Positions 21,752-26,271 of a stretch of DNA of 26,271 bases are shown one piece after another (positions within the stretch are counted from its first letter, which is position 1; the number at the start of each line of letters is the position of its first letter). The translations under genes were made by a program, and so were the position numbers. The stretch is taken from positions 1 to 26,271 of the forward strand of contig CAYSZB010000031.1 in NCBI GenBank assembly GCA_964435475.1, in the 5' to 3' direction. Under the pieces are notes generated by a model. The model made no database searches, was not told the DNA's origin, and saw only the letters and a list, made by a program, of their open reading frames with translations. This stretch comes from CAYSZB01 sp964435475 (GTDB taxonomy: Bacteria > Chloroflexota > Anaerolineae > Anaerolineales > Anaerolineaceae).

Positions 21752-24700
21752 TTATTCGTCTGAATCGAGTTCCAGATCATCATCAAGGTCATCAATCTCG
21801 ATGGGGAAATCTTCATCCTCATCCTCAAGTTCACTGTAATCCTCGAAGACATGCTGTTCGTCTTTGAAGCCAGCCAGTGGTTTTGCTGCAGCGTCATCCA
21901 GGTCAGGCAGTAAAGGATCCAACTCCTTTACAAACCGACCAGGTTTGAAACCGGTGCCAGCAGGGATTAACTTCCCAATGATCACATTTTCCTTAAGGCC
22001 ATAAAGCGGATCCGTCTTGGAGGCGATCGCTGCGCCAGCCAAAACCTTGATCGTATGCTGGAAGGAAGATGCCGACAGGAAAGATTCGGTGCTTAATGAG
22101 GCTTTGGTTACACCCAGCAGGATCTCCACAAAGCGTGCGGGTCTCTTGCCTTGAGCTACCAGTTCTTCATTTATTTTTCGAATTTCCAACCTGTCTACCA
22201 TATCCTGCGGTAGATAGCCGGTATCTCCCGGCCTGACGATCTGGACCTTGGAGAGCATCTTGCGGATAATCACTTCAAAGTGCTTATCATTGATGTTCTG
22301 ACCCTGGGTGCGGTAAACCTGTTGAATTTCACTCAACATATACAATTCACAGGCTTCGCGACCTTTGATACGCAAAATTGTGTGAGGATTTAATGAACCC
22401 TCGGTTAGCGGTTGCCCGGCTTCTACTACCTGACCATTGTGGATTTTCAGCAAAGCGTTTGAAGGGACATCATAATCCTCTGTTTCACGGTTCTCGTAAG
22501 AGACAATGACATTGCCATTTTCAAACCGGATGCGACCGCCATGTTGAGCGGTAATCGTTGATTGATCGGATTTTGCCAGGACTGCACCAGCGTCAACGCT
22601 GTCTTCTTCCTTCACTTCGATCGTCCAATCAGCAGGAATTTCATAAGCATCAGAGACCATCTCACTGGATTCGACCCTGATGACCTTTTGGTCAGCAAAT
22701 TTTTCTGATTGTTCAATATAAGCCGTACCATTGATGCGGCTCATGATCGCCTCACCCTTGGGTGCTTTCCGCGCCTCGAAAAGTTCTTCTACACGAGGGA
22801 GACCGGTTGTGATATCACCGCCAGCAGCAACACCACCTGAGTAGAAGGTTCTTAATGTTAATTGGGTACCTGGTTCACCAATGGATTGCGCAGCGACAAT
22901 ACCCACAGCAGATCCAAGGGTGACCATATTGCCCTTAGCCAGGTCAATGCCATAGCATTTTGAACAAATGCCATGTACCAATTCACAGGTCAAGGGGGAA
23001 CGAACCTTTACTTTTTCGACATCAGCAGTGATGATCTTGCGGACCAGTTCTGTGGACAAAATATCATCTTTTTCTGCAATGACCTCACCGGTTACAGGAT
23101 GCACCACTCTTTCTGCAAGCAAACGACCATAAATCCGGGTGGACATGGGCTGCTTGGCGATGTCATCATGTTTGCTGATGATAATACCTTCATCAGTGCC
23201 ACAGTCAGTATTATTGATGATCACATCCTGGGCAATATCGACCAGGCGGCGGGTCAGATAACCTGCATCAGCAGTTCTTAGCGCTGTATCTGCAAGGCCT
23301 TTACGTGAACCATGGGTTGAAATGAAGTACTCCAGGGCAGTCAAGCCTTCGCGGAAATTAGAGCGAATAGGCATGGGAATGATACGACCGGAAGGGTCAG
23401 CCATCAAACCACGCATACCAGCTAGCTGGGTGATCGGGCTGTAGCCACCTTTAGCTGCACCGGAATTTGCCATGATAGCAAGGTTGCCTTCCTGATCCAT
23501 ATGTTTTTTGACAGCATCCCCCACTTTGCGGGTGGTATCCTGCCAGACATTGATAACTTTTTCAGTCTGCTCCTGTTCAGAGAGGAAACCTCGCCGGAAG
23601 TCATGTGAAAGTTGATCAACCTGGGCATCTGCATCCTTGAGGATCTCAGCTTTCTCAGGCGGAACAGATATGTCTGACACAGCCAAGGTGACACCTGAGC
23701 GGGTCGAGAACCTGAAGCCTATATCCTTGATCTTGTCTGCCACGCCAGTAGTCTTATCCTGGCCGGAGACTTCGTATAACTCCGCAATCAGGTCACGTAC
23801 GCCACCCTTTTCGAGAACTTGATTTGTGAAACGCATCTCATCAGTCAAAATGTCATTGAAAATCGCTCTACCCACTGTTGTATCGATAATACGGGTTTCG
23901 GGTTGGCTGAGACGATTGTGCTTGTCATCAAACCACGTTTCGGTTCTTAACCTGATGTGTGCATGAATGTCCACCTGGTCTAAATCATAAGAAAGTATGA
24001 CTTCCTCAATGTCAGCAAATACACGGCCATCACCCTTGTGGGGTCGTGAATCGTCGACGGTCAGGTAGTAAACGCCCAATACCATGTCCTTTGAAGGACT
24101 GATGATTGGTTCACCACTGGCCGGCTTCAGAAGGTTCTTACTTGCCAGCATGAACTCGCGGGCTTCTTCAACCGCTTTCTGGGATAATGGCACATGAACA
24201 GCCATTTGATCACCATCGAAGTCTGCATTGAAGGCTGTTGTAACCAATGGGTGCAGTTGAATGGCACTGCCCTCGATCAGGACAGGTTCGAAGGCCTGGA
24301 TGCCCAGGCGGTGAAGGGTTGGCGCACGGTTGAGGAGTACAGGACGATCCTTAATGACCTCTTCCAGAACTTCCCAAACTTCAGGTCGATTGCGCTCGAT
24401 AAACTTTTTTGCGCCTTTAATGCTCGGCGAATATTGGGGAACCAAACCCGCGATCACAAAGGGACGATACAACTCAAGTGCCATCGTCTTGGGCAGACCA
24501 CACTGGTGTAAGAGCAGATTGGGTCCAACGACAATTACTGAGCGACCAGAGTAGTCAACGCGTTTACCCAACAGGTTACGGCGGAAGCGCCCCTTCTTGC
24601 CCTTGAGCATGTCACTTAATGAGCGTAATTCCCTGCGTCCACGCCTGGACAGCATTTTGCCACGTTGGGAGTTGTCGATCAGGGAGTCAACTGCCTCCTG

Positions 24701-26104
24701 GAGCATACGTTTTTCATTGCGTACGATCACATCCGGAGCACCAAGTTCCAAAAGGCGCTTAAGACGGTTGTTGCGGTTGATCACACGGCGGTAAAGGTCG
24801 TTGAGATCTGAAGTGGCAAAACGACCGCCATCCAACTGGACCATAGGACGAAGATCAGGTGGGATAACCGGCAGGATCGTCATAATCATCCATTCAGGCT
24901 TGTTATTGGAACGCCTGAAAGCTTCTACAACTTTCAAACGGCTGGTTGCCTTTTTTCGTTTCTGTTTGCTGCGGGTATTTCTTGCTTCCTGCCAAAGTTC
25001 TTCAGCCAATTTATCGAGGTCAAGGCGCTTTAAAATGTCATAGAAAGCTTCTGCTCCCATATCCGCTTTGAAAACCTGACCGTATTGACTTTTTAACTCA
25101 CGGTAATGTGTTTCGCTTAAGAATTTCAGCGGCTCGAGTTCCTGTAATTCATCACGATGCCGGGCATTGGTGGTCTGAGTTTTTTCATACTCATCATCCA
25201 ACTGACTGCGGAAGGTATTCATTTTTAGATCCGATTCCGCTTTGATGGTCTCTTTCTGCAACTTGAGGGCGTCGATCTTGAGTTCCCGTTCGGCTTTGAG
25301 ATCGCGTTCAATGATCTCCATCATGTCTTTAACAATCTTCTGTACATTGGTGATGTGTTTGGCGGTTACTTCTTCGCCTTTCTCGACCAGCGTTTCTTCC
25401 TTGCCCGAAGCCTGGAACTTTATCGCTTTGGTAATTTTCTTGCCAGTTTTCTCAGCAAGCTCCCTTTCCAGGCGTTGACCTTCCTGAATCACAGGCTCGA
25501 AACGACCGGCTATTTGTTCATCGAATTGTCCACTGACAAATTCGATTTGGCTTTCAATTTCCTTAAGATTGCGGTCCCGTTCTTTTTTCACTTCCGCAAT
25601 CTTGGCATTGATCTCAGCAATCAGTTCCCGCTCTGAGACACCCATTTCATCTTCAAGACGTTTGAGTGCTTTCTGGCGGGCTTCTTCATCGACATAAGTA
25701 ATGATGTACTGCGCAAAATACAGAACACGATCAAGATTACGGCGAGAGATATCCAAAAGCAGCCCCAGGTATGAAGGAATGCGCCTGGTATACCAGATGT
25801 GGGCGACCGGGGACGCCAACTCAATATGCCCCATTCGCTCTCGGCGGACTGTTGCACGAGTTACCTCGACACCACATTTATCACAAACAATTGTTTTATA
25901 ACGGGGATTCTTATACTTACCGCAGTAACACTGCCAATCACGCGTCGGGCCAAAAATTGCTTCACAAAAAAGACCATCTTTCTCCGGGCGAAGCCTGCGA
26001 TAATTGATCGTTTCGGGCTTGAGAACCTCACCATAAGACCAACTTCGAATGGTCTCCGGTGATGCCAAATTGATACGGAGTGCTTTTATTCCTTTATTGT
26101 CCAC
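21752..26104 (-). CDS. rpoC: DNA-directed RNA polymerase subunit beta'
   Basis: The product is 1450 residues, with AGGAGG 8 nt before ATG 26104. The N-terminal zinc ribbon has C59, C61, C74 and C77. Residues about 135-405 between it and the clamp/lid block (TILPVIPPDLRP at 409-420) contain long Lys/Glu-rich coiled-coil segments, roughly 160 residues more than compact proteobacterial forms. The active-site motif NADFDGDQ holds D628, D630 and D632, the Mg ligands. Later come the bridge-helix region (SGAAKGG, QLAGMRGLMADP), the trigger loop (GSRKGLADTALRTADAGYLTRR) and the second zinc site (DCGTDEG with CELVHGICSKC). The last 31 residues are 19 Asp/Glu. It builds the catalytic centre with beta. 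A consensus promoter lies directly upstream, so rpoC need not be co-transcribed with rpoB, which is not in the window. Confidence 0.99.
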   Translation of the reverse strand: MDNKGIKALRINLASPETIRSWSYGEVLKPETINYRRLRPEKDGLFCEAIFGPTRDWQCYCGKYKNPRYKTIVCDKCGVEVTRATVRRERMGHIELASPVAHIWYTRRIPSYLGLLLDISRRNLDRVLYFAQYIITYVDEEARQKALKRLEDEMGVSERELIAEINAKIAEVKKERDRNLKEIESQIEFVSGQFDEQIAGRFEPVIQEGQRLERELAEKTGKKITKAIKFQASGKEETLVEKGEEVTAKHITNVQKIVKDMMEIIERDLKAERELKIDALKLQKETIKAESDLKMNTFRSQLDDEYEKTQTTNARHRDELQELEPLKFLSETHYRELKSQYGQVFKADMGAEAFYDILKRLDLDKLAEELWQEARNTRSKQKRKKATSRLKVVEAFRRSNNKPEWMIMTILPVIPPDLRPMVQLDGGRFATSDLNDLYRRVINRNNRLKRLLELGAPDVIVRNEKRMLQEAVDSLIDNSQRGKMLSRRGRRELRSLSDMLKGKKGRFRRNLLGKRVDYSGRSVIVVGPNLLLHQCGLPKTMALELYRPFVIAGLVPQYSPSIKGAKKFIERNRPEVWEVLEEVIKDRPVLLNRAPTLHRLGIQAFEPVLIEGSAIQLHPLVTTAFNADFDGDQMAVHVPLSQKAVEEAREFMLASKNLLKPASGEPIISPSKDMVLGVYYLTVDDSRPHKGDGRVFADIEEVILSYDLDQVDIHAHIRLRTETWFDDKHNRLSQPETRIIDTTVGRAIFNDILTDEMRFTNQVLEKGGVRDLIAELYEVSGQDKTTGVADKIKDIGFRFSTRSGVTLAVSDISVPPEKAEILKDADAQVDQLSHDFRRGFLSEQEQTEKVINVWQDTTRKVGDAVKKHMDQEGNLAIMANSGAAKGGYSPITQLAGMRGLMADPSGRIIPMPIRSNFREGLTALEYFISTHGSRKGLADTALRTADAGYLTRRLVDIAQDVIINNTDCGTDEGIIISKHDDIAKQPMSTRIYGRLLAERVVHPVTGEVIAEKDDILSTELVRKIITADVEKVKVRSPLTCELVHGICSKCYGIDLAKGNMVTLGSAVGIVAAQSIGEPGTQLTLRTFYSGGVAAGGDITTGLPRVEELFEARKAPKGEAIMSRINGTAYIEQSEKFADQKVIRVESSEMVSDAYEIPADWTIEVKEEDSVDAGAVLAKSDQSTITAQHGGRIRFENGNVIVSYENRETEDYDVPSNALLKIHNGQVVEAGQPLTEGSLNPHTILRIKGREACELYMLSEIQQVYRTQGQNINDKHFEVIIRKMLSKVQIVRPGDTGYLPQDMVDRLEIRKINEELVAQGKRPARFVEILLGVTKASLSTESFLSASSFQHTIKVLAGAAIASKTDPLYGLKENVIIGKLIPAGTGFKPGRFVKELDPLLPDLDDAAAKPLAGFKDEQHVFEDYSELEDEDEDFPIEIDDLDDDLELDSDE

Positions 26105-26149
26105 TAAGTGCCTCCTGGAGTTTCACTTCTCAAAATTTTAAACACAGTA

Positions 26150-26166
26150 AATTCTGCGACAGAATT
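26150..26166. promoter_or_regulatory. Palindrome in the rpoC leader
   Basis: AATTCTG-CGA-CAGAATT is a perfect 7-bp inverted repeat; a further copy of the half-site CAGAATT lies at 26173-26179. It is between the rpoC promoter and start codon, so it could be an operator or an RNA hairpin in the leader. Confidence 0.5.
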
Positions 26167-26221
26167 GCGTCCCAGAATTTTGTTTGGTTATCCCATGCTC
26201 TTGCTATACATGCAATCTAGA

Positions 26222-26251
26222 ATTATATCAACAGTTATATTGACCTGTCAA
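26222..26251 (-). promoter_or_regulatory. Consensus sigma-70-type promoter of rpoC
   Basis: In minus-strand sense a perfect TTGACA (26246-26251) is followed by an 18-bp spacer and a perfect TATAAT (26222-26227). Transcription would start near 26214, giving a leader of about 110 nt. The palindrome TTGACCTGTCAA (26240-26251) overlaps the -35. Confidence 0.85.
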
Positions 26252-26271
26252 GTAATTGTTGGTTTACTTTT

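Noticed and set aside
1..26271. CRISPR array, insertion sequence, prophage or toxin-antitoxin pair
   Set aside because: No regularly spaced repeats, transposase, integrase, phage structural protein or toxin-antitoxin-like gene pair is visible on either strand.

Overview
The window is a stretch of bacterial chromosome carrying mostly core genes: tRNA-Pro, mutL, uvrC, metG, a YceD/DUF177 gene, an rdgB-type pyrophosphatase gene, gyrA and rpoC. A few metabolic and cell-envelope genes lie between them. Base composition is moderate, ATG starts dominate, and SD sites are present but often weak. The protein style suggests an anaerobic, monoderm-like Chloroflexota (Anaerolineae-type) bacterium: a reductive-dehalogenase-like protein with built-in membrane helices, a short-form MetRS with an HVGN signature, a large secreted subtilase, and an RpoC with a long coiled-coil insertion. 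This placement is inference, because no rRNA or other decisive marker is present. I see no prophage, insertion sequence, CRISPR array or clear recent island.

Layout. 1-1613: tRNA-Pro(CGG) on the minus strand with promoter and terminator, divergent from a membrane-anchored corrinoid/iron-sulfur protein of the reductive dehalogenase family. 1624-5253 (minus): an apparent operon mutL - PfkB-family sugar kinase - zinc-dependent medium-chain dehydrogenase. 5345-8074 (plus): uvrC, a 34-residue single-helix membrane peptide and a SagB/ThcOx-type flavin oxidoreductase, closed by a bidirectional terminator. 8129-10468 (minus): metG and the DUF177 gene upstream of it. 10557-11174 (plus): rdgB-type XTP/dITP pyrophosphatase. 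11183-12191 (minus): a two-gene unit of an adenosine-specific kinase and a nitroreductase. 12263-15574 (plus): a 1103-residue secreted S8 protease. 15634-19144 (plus): a close-packed set of a PhnD-like lipoprotein, a SanA/YdcF-type membrane protein, an HD-domain protein and a TIM-barrel protein fused to an NTF2-like domain. 19172-26104 (minus): gyrA and rpoC, separated by a strong terminator, each with its own promoter.

How the genes work together. DNA and nucleotide maintenance is well represented (MutL, UvrC, RdgB, GyrA), as are transcription and translation (RpoC, MetG, tRNA-Pro, DUF177). The secreted protease and lipoprotein act at or outside the membrane.

No complete unknown defence or biosynthetic system is visible. 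The most notable points are: the anchor-less but membrane-integral reductive dehalogenase homologue; a methionine at the quinolone-critical GyrA position plus a displaced GyrA box; the TIM-barrel/NTF2 fusion; recurrent TGCTAnAnT extended -10 promoters, some predicted to give leaderless mRNAs; overlapping divergent -10 elements at 12215-12227; and two palindromes in the rpoC promoter and leader.
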